From Pseudomonadota bacterium (GTDB lineage Bacteria; Pseudomonadota; Gammaproteobacteria; Burkholderiales; Casimicrobiaceae): a DNA stretch of 64,000 nucleotides. Below are positions 17,636 through 25,696 of the stretch, piece after piece. The position numbers and the translations under genes are program-made. Position 1 is the stretch's first letter. The number at the start of each line of letters is the position of its first letter. The notes under the pieces are model-generated. The model saw only the letters and a program-made list of their open reading frames with translations, was not told the origin of the DNA and made no database searches. The stretch spans positions 76,761-140,760 of the forward strand of contig JAFEDD010000019.1 in the NCBI GenBank assembly GCA_018241765.1, written 5' to 3'.

Positions 17636-18815
17636 CCATCATGTCCGTGATTTCGGCGCCAGCGGCCGCGTCGGAGCCTGCGCGCTGCACGGCGATGAGA
17701 TCGTCCGGCGAGCCTTGCCATGACAGCGCTTCGAGGCGCAGGCGTGCAAGCTGGACCACGGCGAAGGGCCGATAGAGGCCGATCGTGATGACGGTCAGGA
17801 TGGTGACCCCGAGCCAGGTCACCACGTAGTTGGCAACGCGGAGATCGGATTGGAAGGCTTTGCGTTCCAGCGACGTGCCGGACCACACGGTGTTTTGCAG
17901 CATGCCCTGCACCAAGGGCACCACGGCGAGCATGCCGATATAGAACACGGCAAGCAAGATGATCATTGCGACGCGATGCGGGATCGACCCTTCCTTTATT
18001 GCATCCATCGTGCCTTGCAGGCTCGATAGATCGAGACCAAAAACGGTGGCCAGTATGGCAAACGCGACGGCGACATAGGCTATCCAGTAGCCGACGGCGA
18101 CGACGTAGGCGAGGTAGTATCGTCCCGGGCCGACATGCAGTCCGAATTGGGCGGTGCCCATTCGGCTGCCGGCCGTGACGTACGCGCGAATCCTGTATTG
18201 GATGTAGGGACCGATGCCATAGAACGCGAAGATGGAAATGGCCAGCATCACGCTTCCGATTCCGCGTGAAGCGAAATGCACGATGAACGACATGACGACG
18301 CTGATGAGGATGATGGCGATGGGAAAGAGGATTGCGCGATAGATGCCTCCGGCGGTGCCCATGAACGCGAACCGGAGATTACGGTAAGTCGTGTTCGCCA
18401 GGTGAAAACGCATCGAACGGTAGATGAACCACGGCAACAGCGCAAAGTAGAAGATCAGCACGACGGCTCCGAGAAAGGGAACCTGGATCAGCAGCAGCAA
18501 CAGGAACGCGATCACGCGGCCCTTCAGGATCGCGATCGGGGAGCCGCGGAAATCGAAGCTCGAGCCTGCGAGGCGGGTGTTGTTGTAGAAGTAGCGCAAA
18601 CGGCGAACCTTCGCCCATGCCGAATAGATGCCGAGAGTCACGATGGTCAGCAGTACGTTGACGATCCATATCCTGAAATATTCGCCTCCGCTGCCGGTGA
18701 ACTGAAAACGTTGAGCGGGATGACTCGCCTGGGCGGACGAAGCGTTCGTTGCGGCAACGCTCATCTCCGATGGCGAACCGTTGGGCGTCCCCGATGTCAG
18801 GGGTGAGTCGATCAT
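17616..18815 (-). CDS. DUF898 (YjgN-type) membrane protein
   Basis: 399-aa inner-membrane protein of the DUF898/YjgN family. FQFTGSGGEYFRIWIVNVLLTIVTLGIYSAWAKVRRLRYF-type opening is characteristic, with about seven to eight further hydrophobic segments. Internal repetition of the GxYxxWAKVRxxRY theme is visible (GLYRPFAVVQLARLRL near the end). Molecular role unknown. The ATG at 18815 is chosen since residues before it are not family-like. It is followed by, and overlaps, the M48 peptidase gene, a pairing suggesting a common envelope-maintenance role. Confidence 0.85.
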   Translation of the reverse strand: MIDSPLTSGTPNGSPSEMSVAATNASSAQASHPAQRFQFTGSGGEYFRIWIVNVLLTIVTLGIYSAWAKVRRLRYFYNNTRLAGSSFDFRGSPIAILKGRVIAFLLLLLIQVPFLGAVVLIFYFALLPWFIYRSMRFHLANTTYRNLRFAFMGTAGGIYRAILFPIAIILISVVMSFIVHFASRGIGSVMLAISIFAFYGIGPYIQYRIRAYVTAGSRMGTAQFGLHVGPGRYYLAYVVAVGYWIAYVAVAFAILATVFGLDLSSLQGTMDAIKEGSIPHRVAMIILLAVFYIGMLAVVPLVQGMLQNTVWSGTSLERKAFQSDLRVANYVVTWLGVTILTVITIGLYRPFAVVQLARLRLEALSWQGSPDDLIAVQRAGSDAAAGAEITDMMDVDFGF

Positions 18816-18980
18816 GGCGGTGGTCCCCGTGCAACCGTCCCCGCGGTGTATGGAGACGACGTTGTTGGAGCGTAGACGTATCCACCGCCAACCGAGCGAC
18901 ATCGTTTGCGCCAGGATTTTGGGCGCACGCTGGCGTGCCTCGCCATTCGGCCGCGCGCATCACCCCGCCGCAGGATAGCG

Positions 18981-19328
18981 TCAGCGCAGTGCCGGTGTCG
19001 GAATCAACGAGAACAGATGCCGCAGCGTTGCTTCCAGCGCAAGCTGGCGCAGGATGGGGCTCTCATACTCCCACCACGACAGAACGCTCGCTGGCGCCGC
19101 GTCCCTGCGTGACGTGTTGGATGACGATGAATTCGAGGCCCTTCCGAGCAGCGCCGTGCCGAGTGAAGCGCGGGCGAACCAGCGTGCAAGCAAGCGCTCA
19201 CGTGCACCGATCCACTGGTGCGCGCGTCCGACGAGACCCCGCGCGTGCCAGGGCGAGAGCGCCGACGTCTTTCGGAAAGAGACCGCCGCGCGGGTGTTGC
19301 CGGCGCGGCGCGATTCAGGGCGTGACAT
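18981..19328 (-). CDS. Hypothetical protein, 115 aa
   Basis: A 115-codon frame whose ATG at 19328 overlaps the end of the bactofilin gene by 14 bases and which runs in the same direction. The product is basic and Ala/Ser/Arg-rich in its first half, with WWEYESPILRQLALEATLRHLF near the C-terminus. No domain is recognised. Position and coupling favour a real gene, but coding evidence is weak. Confidence 0.4.
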   Translation of the reverse strand: MSRPESRRAGNTRAAVSFRKTSALSPWHARGLVGRAHQWIGARERLLARWFARASLGTALLGRASNSSSSNTSRRDAAPASVLSWWEYESPILRQLALEATLRHLFSLIPTPALR

Positions 19329-19989
19329 GGCTCGGCTCCGACGGTTTGCCGCTGCCGCTGCGCGCGGAGGGGTAACCAGCGAATAGCGGCGCCTGCGGCG
19401 ATGAACGGTCATCGCTGATGGCGGCGATGTCCCCACTGACGACACCGCCTTCGCTGACGAGCAGTGACCCGTAACGCACCGTCCCGCTGACCCACCCCGA
19501 GGCGTGCACGATGAGCTTCTTGCGCGCGGTGAGAGTGCCCTCGAACTTGCCGTGGATTTCGGCGACATCGATGGTGACCGTGCCTTCGTAGGAGCCTGAT
19601 TTGAGGATTTCCAGCGTTTTGCTGTCCATCGAGGCCTCCACGTGCCCTTCGACGACGAGCGTGTCGCAGTCGTTGATCTCCGCTCCCTTCAGCTTGATGT
19701 TCGGTCCGACCGTGAGACGCGGCAACCCGCTTGCTCCCGTTGCGCCCAAAGCCGTCGTGGTTTCGGAGTGCTCCGTGGCCGCTGTGGGGGCGTTCGTTGC
19801 GCTTCGCCGCTCAGCCCCTGCGTTGCTGAGACCGTTCGTGGGGGCCGAGGCAAGCGGCGTCACCGCCACGGCCGACAGGGCGGGTGCGTCGGGTTGCGGT
19901 GCGTAACGCGGTGACTCAGGTGACGCTCGCGAAGGGTTGGCAGCGGGAGATGGGTCGTCGCGACGACCGAGAAAGCTGTTTTTCAGCAT
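19315..19989 (-). CDS. Bactofilin (polymer-forming cytoskeletal protein)
   Basis: 224-aa bactofilin. An N-terminal low-complexity Ala/Ser/Pro/Thr region (about 1-95) precedes a right-handed beta-helix domain with repeating short strands: VGPNIKLKGAEINDCDTLVVEG, SMDSKTLEILKSGSYEGTV, AEIHGKFEGTL and GWVSGTVRYGSLLVSEGGVVSGD. Bactofilins polymerise without nucleotide and organise cell-shape or envelope enzymes. The ATG at 19989 has AGAGGAA in front. It reads leftward toward the DUF898-M48 pair. Confidence 0.88.
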   Translation of the reverse strand: MLKNSFLGRRDDPSPAANPSRASPESPRYAPQPDAPALSAVAVTPLASAPTNGLSNAGAERRSATNAPTAATEHSETTTALGATGASGLPRLTVGPNIKLKGAEINDCDTLVVEGHVEASMDSKTLEILKSGSYEGTVTIDVAEIHGKFEGTLTARKKLIVHASGWVSGTVRYGSLLVSEGGVVSGDIAAISDDRSSPQAPLFAGYPSARSGSGKPSEPSHVTP

Positions 19990-20002
19990 CGGAAGTTCCT
20001 CT

Positions 20003-20185
20003 CTACGGATGGGTTGCAGCAGTGTCGCGACGCCCTTGGCCGTCGCCGTCGAGTACCTCGACATCCTCCCCCGATGGCGTGTGATTGCCTTGACGGACCA
20101 AAAATTCCCCTGCTATCGCCCGCGCCTGCCGAAAGCCTGCGTTTGGCGGTTGAACGTGGTGTTCCTCTTGATCTCGCGAGGCCAT
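20003..20185 (-). CDS. Possible small protein upstream of the bactofilin gene
   Basis: A 60-codon frame in the same direction as the bactofilin gene, ending 13 bases before its ATG. It encodes a hydrophilic product (starts MASRDQEEHH; GEFLVRQGNHTPSGEDVEVL inside). No good ribosome-binding site and no recognised domain, so coding status is uncertain. The rest of 20186-20428 shows no gene. Confidence 0.25.
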   Translation of the reverse strand: MASRDQEEHHVQPPNAGFRQARAIAGEFLVRQGNHTPSGEDVEVLDGDGQGRRDTAATHP

Positions 20186-20428
20186 GAGCGATGCCCGTGC
20201 CAGCGCACGTAAAGGCATGCGCATTCAATGGGTTATGACGACGTCATCGTTGTCGGAACGCCCGGTTCCTCCGCCTGCGCGCGCGGGACCGTCGTCGAAT
20301 GGAGACCGCATCGCCGCGCCGGGCTATAACCCATTGATCACAAAGGATTTTGTCTGTCGTGGGGCGCCGACAAACGCCTCCCGCCATCCGCTCCGTGGCT
20401 CGGTTGGAGCGCTTGGGCGGACGGCGCG

Positions 20429-21232
20429 CTACATCTGCTTGAAGAGATGCGAAAATGGGCGGGACACCTTCAATGCTTCCTTGTGTCCTTTCACCTTGAC
20501 CGTGGCGTCGCCGCGAAAGTCGCGCGTGACGCCGGCGATCGCGTTGACATTGACGATGGTGCCACGGTGAATCTGCCAGAAGCTATTGGGGTCGAGTTCA
20601 CCGAGAAGTTCTCGCAGCGGCTTGCGAATCAACGCTTCCTCGGATTCGGTCACGACTCGCGTGTATTTCTCGTCCGAGTTGAAGAAAAGCACGTCCTTCA
20701 CATCGATGAGCTTCAGCGTGGGGCCGAGCGATGCCTTGATCCAACGCATGAATTCGTGCGGCGTGGACGCGTCGCCGCGCAGTTCGCGCTTCAGTGTGGC
20801 AACGAGTTGCGCGAGATTGTCAGGCAACGTCGGCGCGTCGCGGTCATCGGAGGCGATGCGTTCGCGCAGACGTGCGATGGTGGCGTTGAGACGCGCTTCC
20901 TCGATAGGCTTCAATACGTAGTCGACGGCGCCGCGCTCGAACGCAGCAACCGCGTACTCATGGAACGCCGTGACGAACACGATGTGAGTGTCGGGCGCGG
21001 CTTCTGCAATCTGCGTGGCGACTTCGAGTCCGGTCATCTCGGGCATGCGGATGTCGAGAAAGGCGACACTGGGTTTCAGCGTGGCGATGAGTTCGACGGC
21101 CGCGACGCCGTCCTCGGCTTCGCCGACGATCGTGAGTTCAGGCCAGAGCTTCTCGAGCTTCTTCTTCAAGAATTGCCGCAGCAGCGCTTCGTCTTCGGCC
21201 AGCACCGCCGAGAGAGTTGGAGTCATTCCCAT
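20429..21232 (-). CDS. LytTR-family response regulator
   Basis: 267-aa response regulator. The receiver domain (about 7-125) has the acidic pair ED at 13-14, phospho-acceptor Asp60 in FLDIRMPEMTG, Thr in VFVTAFHEYAV and Lys in VLKPIEE. The LytTR DNA-binding domain (about 165-267) contains FFNSDEKYTRVVT and FWQIHRGTIVNVNAI. It pairs with the LytS-type kinase upstream; the two overlap. An internal ATG at 21226 (ATGA with the kinase stop) is an equally good start. Confidence 0.92.
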   Translation of the reverse strand: MGMTPTLSAVLAEDEALLRQFLKKKLEKLWPELTIVGEAEDGVAAVELIATLKPSVAFLDIRMPEMTGLEVATQIAEAAPDTHIVFVTAFHEYAVAAFERGAVDYVLKPIEEARLNATIARLRERIASDDRDAPTLPDNLAQLVATLKRELRGDASTPHEFMRWIKASLGPTLKLIDVKDVLFFNSDEKYTRVVTESEEALIRKPLRELLGELDPNSFWQIHRGTIVNVNAIAGVTRDFRGDATVKVKGHKEALKVSRPFSHLFKQM

Positions 21233-23313
21233 TCGCTTACCCGTTTGTCGTCAGTATCGATGAAATTGCCGTTGGCAACGCGCACGATGTCGATGATCCA
21301 CCAAATGCCCAATCCACCAAGCGTGAAGAGCATAGCGAAGCCGGAGCCGATGCGGCCGACGTAGAAGCGATGGGCGCCGAACACCCCGAGCGGTACCGCC
21401 AAGGCAAGCACAATGGCGCGCGAATAGCGGGAGGATTCGGGGTCGCGCCTGCGCAGCGCTTCGCGGTAGGGCCTGGCGTCGGCCGCAGACCAGCGCACGA
21501 TGCGTCGCCCTTCACGATCGTTGAAATCACGGGTACCGATCCAGACGAGATCGAGGATCACCCAAAGAAGAAGCGGCAGCAGGAAAACCGGCACTCCGCC
21601 ACTGAGGAGCGACAACACGCCGAGAGCGGCCTGCACCGCACCTGTGCGTCGATGCCCGACGTAGAAGCGGTGCGCGCCAAGCCATCCCAACAGCAGCGCA
21701 AGCAGCCCGGTTGTCTGCACGGTATAGGGAGAAACGCCGTCGGCGTCGTCCGATGCGGCATCGGCGACCATCGCGGGCGGAGTTTTGGGGACGCGCAGCA
21801 GCGCGCGGACGCCGCTCGGGGCGTTGGGCTCAACCACCAGTTCCGCGAGACCACCGTACAGCATGGCGAGCCGTTCGCGCGTGTTGGTCAGGCCGACGCC
21901 GGTGCCTGCGGTCGCGGAACCGCCCAGGCCAAGTCCGTCATCGGCAACCAGGACCTCGACGCGGTCATCCACGCTGTGCACGCGGATGGCGACGCTGCCT
22001 CCGTCGCGCTTGGGTTCGAGCCCGTGCTTGATGGCGTTTTCGACGAGCGTCGCAATCATCGTGGGCGGAAAGGCGACCGCAGCAAGCTGGTCAGGCAGAT
22101 CGATCGCATAACGCAGGCGTTCCCCCATGCGGATGCGCAGCAATTCGAGGTAGGCACGAACGACGTCGATCTCTCGGCCCAGCGTGGACGTGCTTTCGCG
22201 CATGGTCGGCATGGCAGCGCGCAGGTAGGCGATCAGGCGCTCGAGCATCACGCTTGCCTGTGGGGGGTCGATTTCCTGAAGCGCCTGCACGTGGGCGAGC
22301 GTATTGAACAGGAAATGCGGTTCAACCTGGGCACGCATCACCATCAGGCGCGCCTCCGCGAGCTGCCTGGCGTAGCTCGCGGAGCGCTCCCGCGACTCGG
22401 CAACGACAGCGCGCTGCTCGCCGCGAACCGCGCGACCGGCGAAACCGCGTGCGATCAACAACGAGGCAAAGAGCAGGGTCAAACCGATCAACATGATGTT
22501 GCCTACGATGACCTTGTGCGCATCGGCGCTGATCGTCGTACGGATTTCGTCGCGCAGTTGTCGATCGAGCGAGGCAGGCTCGTTGACGCGGGCGCCGTCG
22601 ACGGAGAGCAGGGGTTTGCCCGCGACGCTGAACACACTGACCGTGATCTTGGTGGGCGCCGTCGCCGCCTTGTCGGTCGGGCGAGACGCCGCGATTTCGC
22701 GCGCACGTTCCTGAAACTCCTCCAGTTGCTCGACGCTGCGTTGCAGCGCCGCGACGCGCTCGTTCAGGGCGGCGAGCTGTTCGTCGCTCGCCGGTGTTCC
22801 TGGCGCGAGATCGAGTCCCGCCACGTAGGAGGACAGTGCTGCGCTGTCGCGACGCACCGCATCTCGTTCGCGAGCGATCAGCGCATTCAACTCCGCAAGG
22901 CCGGAAAGCGTGATTTCGCTCTTGTTTGCGCGCAGTTCTCGTTCGACGTCGCCGAGGGCGCTGTCGACGTCACGCGCGGTGGCGGGATCCGACGCGATCA
23001 GCTTGATGCTCACGAGACCGGATCGCGTGAGTTGCAGTATCTCCTGTTGTACGGCGAACTTGAATTCCTGGCGCGCGGCGTCGGAGGTGAGCCGCTGTTG
23101 CAGGCGAATCGAGGCGATCGGCAGAGTGAGTGCAGCGACCGCAGCGAGCACGATCAATCCGCCGAGCACGAGGCGCCACCACGGCGTGCTGCCGAAGTGC
23201 TTCCAGAGGCGCGTGCCGAGCCCCGCTCCGCCAAGGTTTGACGCAGGGCCGTCGGACTTGGTCGGATTGGGCGTGGCGGTCATGGGTGAGGTGGGGGCGA
23301 TGATGGGGGGCAT
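21223..23313 (-). CDS. LytS-type sensor histidine kinase with two C-terminal TM2 domains
   Basis: 696-aa kinase with an unusual architecture. Membrane segments at about 48-68 and 268-290 flank an external helical region (70-267). A His_kinase domain follows with AQVEPHFLFNTLAHVQAL (phospho-His333), then an HATPase domain with VENAIKHG (424-431) and DDGLGLGG. After about residue 535 come two TM2 domains, each with a GxxGAHRFYVG motif (543-553 and 643-653) and two hydrophobic hairpins. The kinase core matches the downstream LytTR regulator. No clear ribosome-binding site is seen; Met11 (23283) is an alternative start. The 355 bases 23314-23668 show no gene. Confidence 0.9.
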   Translation of the reverse strand: MPPIIAPTSPMTATPNPTKSDGPASNLGGAGLGTRLWKHFGSTPWWRLVLGGLIVLAAVAALTLPIASIRLQQRLTSDAARQEFKFAVQQEILQLTRSGLVSIKLIASDPATARDVDSALGDVERELRANKSEITLSGLAELNALIARERDAVRRDSAALSSYVAGLDLAPGTPASDEQLAALNERVAALQRSVEQLEEFQERAREIAASRPTDKAATAPTKITVSVFSVAGKPLLSVDGARVNEPASLDRQLRDEIRTTISADAHKVIVGNIMLIGLTLLFASLLIARGFAGRAVRGEQRAVVAESRERSASYARQLAEARLMVMRAQVEPHFLFNTLAHVQALQEIDPPQASVMLERLIAYLRAAMPTMRESTSTLGREIDVVRAYLELLRIRMGERLRYAIDLPDQLAAVAFPPTMIATLVENAIKHGLEPKRDGGSVAIRVHSVDDRVEVLVADDGLGLGGSATAGTGVGLTNTRERLAMLYGGLAELVVEPNAPSGVRALLRVPKTPPAMVADAASDDADGVSPYTVQTTGLLALLLGWLGAHRFYVGHRRTGAVQAALGVLSLLSGGVPVFLLPLLLWVILDLVWIGTRDFNDREGRRIVRWSAADARPYREALRRRDPESSRYSRAIVLALAVPLGVFGAHRFYVGRIGSGFAMLFTLGGLGIWWIIDIVRVANGNFIDTDDKRVSEWE

Positions 23314-23668
23314 TCAGGCCGGCGTCATGTGGCGAGCTCGCGTGCGGCGCGGACGCATGACGGAGCCTGGCGTGGTGCTTCGTGTTGATCAGAAGCAGAA
23401 GACGCGATGGACTTCGTTGCGTGTCCAGGGGCAACGCGCAGCCATGGCAAGCTATCGCGAGCGCCGACAACGAAGGCTCGTGGCGGAAGACACGTCCTTA
23501 TGCTCTGAGACAAGCGAAACAGTGCACTAGTGTGCCTGCGTGCGACCTCAAGCACACGCCGTCTGCGATGGAATGCGGGCAGCGCCGATCAGGCGCGGAG
23601 CTCGTCGATCGGTGCGGGTACGGCGGACCCGGAGCACCTCGCAGCAACGGATGCTGCGCGCTCCGAGG

Positions 23669-23995
23669 CTACTTGCCGGGGTTGGGCGAGAAGTGCTCGA
23701 ATTTGCCGGGCTTTCCGTTCCAGTCATCGGCATCTGCCGGGGCAGCTTTCTTGCGGGAGATGTTGGGCCACTGCGGCGCAAATTCGGCGTTGAGCTTCAG
23801 CCATTTCTCCGCGGTATCGGAGTCCGGTTTGATGGCGTCGGCGGGGCACTCCGGTTCGCACACGCCGCAGTCGATGCACTCGTCCGGGTGAATGACCAGC
23901 ATATTCTCGCCCTCGTAGAAGCAGTCCACGGGACAGACATCGACGCAGTCGGTGTACTTGCACTTGATGCACTGATCGTTTACGGCGTAGGTCAT
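23669..23995 (-). CDS. fdxA: 7Fe ferredoxin FdxA
   Basis: 108-aa ferredoxin of the FdxA type. [14 protein letters not shown] near the N-terminus holds the [3Fe-4S]-type cysteine pattern and [12 protein letters not shown] the [4Fe-4S] pattern. The extended C-terminal tail with [17 protein letters not shown] is characteristic of proteobacterial FdxA. It is a cytoplasmic low-potential electron carrier and a plausible acceptor for enzymes such as KorAB, although nothing in the sequence links them. It stands as a short separate gene. Confidence 0.94.
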   Translation of the reverse strand: MTYAVNDQCIKCKYTDCVDVCPVDCFYEGENMLVIHPDECIDCGVCEPECPADAIKPDSDTAEKWLKLNAEFAPQWPNISRKKAAPADADDWNGKPGKFEHFSPNPGK

Positions 23996-24162
23996 GGCGG
24001 TGGGTCCGACGAAAAAAGTGACGCGCCAAGCAGTCGGCGCGCCCCGATATTTTGCAGCAGGAGACTGATTTCCTCGCGCAGAGCACGGGTTATGGCGCGC
24101 GCGGGCCGCTCGATTTGCATCGACGTTGACGAGCGTCAAGTGTGTTGCGATGGCGAAACGCC

Positions 24163-24882
24163 CTACGCGGCCAGATAGCGGGCGGCAAGCGTGGTATCGC
24201 CGCTCAGCACCCGAAAATCGCCTTCGTAGCGTACGACACCGCGCTCGATGACGACCGCCCGATCGGCGATGGCGCCCGCAAGCGTCAGATTCTGCTCCGA
24301 GAGGACGATGCAAAGCCCCTCGCGCTTCAGCGCAAGCAGCACGTCGATGAGATGATCGACCACGATCGGAGCGAGGCCCTCCGAGGGCTCATCAAGCAAG
24401 ATCGCACGTGGATTTCCCATCAGCGTGCGCGCAATCGCGAGCATCTGTTGCTCCCCGCCCGACATCTGTGCGCCGGGGCGGTCGAGCATTTCTCCGAGCC
24501 GAGGGAAGAGGGTGCGAATTCGCGCGAGATTCCAGTGTGGTGCGTCGCTCACATTCGCACGTGTCGCGATGCGGCCGACTTCGAGATTTTCGGCCACGCT
24601 CAGGCCGGTGAAGATGCGCCGGTCCTCGGGCACGTACCCGAGGCCGAGGCGTGCGATGGCGTGTGGGGCAAGCCCCATCAACTGTCGTGTCGCGAAGCGA
24701 ACGCTGCCGGACGCTTCGCGCAACAAACCCATGATCGCCTTCAAGGTCGTGGACTTGCCGGCCCCGTTGCGACCGACGAGCAGCAGCACTTCGCCCGGAC
24801 GCGCGGAAAACCCGACATCAAACAACAGTTGTGCGCGTCCGTGGTGGACACAAAGGCGCTCGACTTCAAGCATCAACGTCAT
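24163..24882 (-). CDS. livF: Branched-chain amino-acid-type ABC transporter ATPase LivF
   Basis: 239-aa LivF-type ATPase. The Walker A is GRNGAGKST, the signature is [16 protein letters not shown] and Walker B is [13 protein letters not shown]. The short C-terminus without the extra helix seen in LivG identifies it as LivF. The start at 24882 overlaps the LivG end by 17 bases. It forms an operon with livG and the fused permease; no LivK binding protein is encoded next to it. Confidence 0.9.
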   Translation of the reverse strand: MTLMLEVERLCVHHGRAQLLFDVGFSARPGEVLLLVGRNGAGKSTTLKAIMGLLREASGSVRFATRQLMGLAPHAIARLGLGYVPEDRRIFTGLSVAENLEVGRIATRANVSDAPHWNLARIRTLFPRLGEMLDRPGAQMSGGEQQMLAIARTLMGNPRAILLDEPSEGLAPIVVDHLIDVLLALKREGLCIVLSEQNLTLAGAIADRAVVIERGVVRYEGDFRVLSGDTTLAARYLAA

Positions 24883-25696
24883 TTGCCCCCGCTCGTTTGT
24901 CACCCAAAAACGCGCCCCGCTCACCAAGGTATACGGCGCGAACGTCGTCGTGGCGTCGAATGTCTTCCGGTCGTCCCTCGGCGATGACGCTTCCGCGGTC
25001 CAGCACGATGACGCGATCGGCAAAATTGAATACGATGTCCATGTCGTGCTCGGTGAACAGCAACGCCGCGCCGCGAACGCGACATGCGGCGAGCGCGCTT
25101 CGCATCAGCGGCTCGCGTTCGGTTGGTGCCATCCCGGCCGTGGGTTCGTCCATCAACAGGAGGCGCGGTTCGCTCGCCAAGGCCATGGCGAGTTCGAGTC
25201 GCTTGAGATCTCCGTACGCCAGCTCATTGGCGGCACGGTGGGCCTGCGCGTCGAGCCCCTGTTCGGCGAGCAAGGCCATCGCGCGCTCCGCCCCGGCGCG
25301 ATCGGCGCGCCGGGCAAGCGCTCGCCAGGAGGGCGCAAAGGCCCGATCGTGGCTCAGGAGCGCCATTTGTACGTTCTCCCGCACCGTCATGGAGGAGAAC
25401 GTCGCCGTGATCTGAAACGTGCGCGCCACGCCGATCCGAAACAGTTCTTCTGGCGAACGGCCGCCGATCGCATGGCCGGCGAGATGAATGGTGCCCGCAT
25501 CCGGTCGCAGTTGACCGTTGATCAGGTTGAACGTCGTCGTTTTGCCGGCGCCGTTGGCACCGATCAGGGCGACCGCCTCGCCGGCACGGACCAAGAGGTC
25601 GATGCCGCGTACCGCGCGCACGCCGCCGAAGGAGCGGGCCAATCCGCGTACTTGCAGCATCACGCTTGCCGACTCTGGAGATGTCGGCTTGCTCAT
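24866..25696 (-). CDS. livG: Branched-chain amino-acid-type ABC transporter ATPase LivG
   Basis: 276-aa LivG-type ATPase. The Walker A is GANGAGKTT, followed by the LivG-typical ARTFQITATFSSMTVRENV stretch. The signature region LAYGDLKRLELAMALA and LLLMDEPTAGMAPTE follow, with the C-terminal LivG extension. The ATG at 25696 overlaps the permease stop (ATGA). The substrate of the system (amino acid, urea or other amide) cannot be decided. Confidence 0.9.
   Translation of the reverse strand: MSKPTSPESASVMLQVRGLARSFGGVRAVRGIDLLVRAGEAVALIGANGAGKTTTFNLINGQLRPDAGTIHLAGHAIGGRSPEELFRIGVARTFQITATFSSMTVRENVQMALLSHDRAFAPSWRALARRADRAGAERAMALLAEQGLDAQAHRAANELAYGDLKRLELAMALASEPRLLLMDEPTAGMAPTEREPLMRSALAACRVRGAALLFTEHDMDIVFNFADRVIVLDRGSVIAEGRPEDIRRHDDVRAVYLGERGAFLGDKRAGANDVDA

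Noticed and set aside
21217-23241. A 674-codon open frame on the + strand opposite the histidine kinase
   Set aside because: Antisense shadow of a clear kinase gene; the product is low-complexity and matches nothing recognisable.
23638-23673. A REP-like CGAGGCTAC end next to the fdxA stop
   Set aside because: Only the terminal nine bases match; stem and loop differ and the CTAC is part of the fdxA stop and its neighbour, so I treat it as chance or a plain hairpin.
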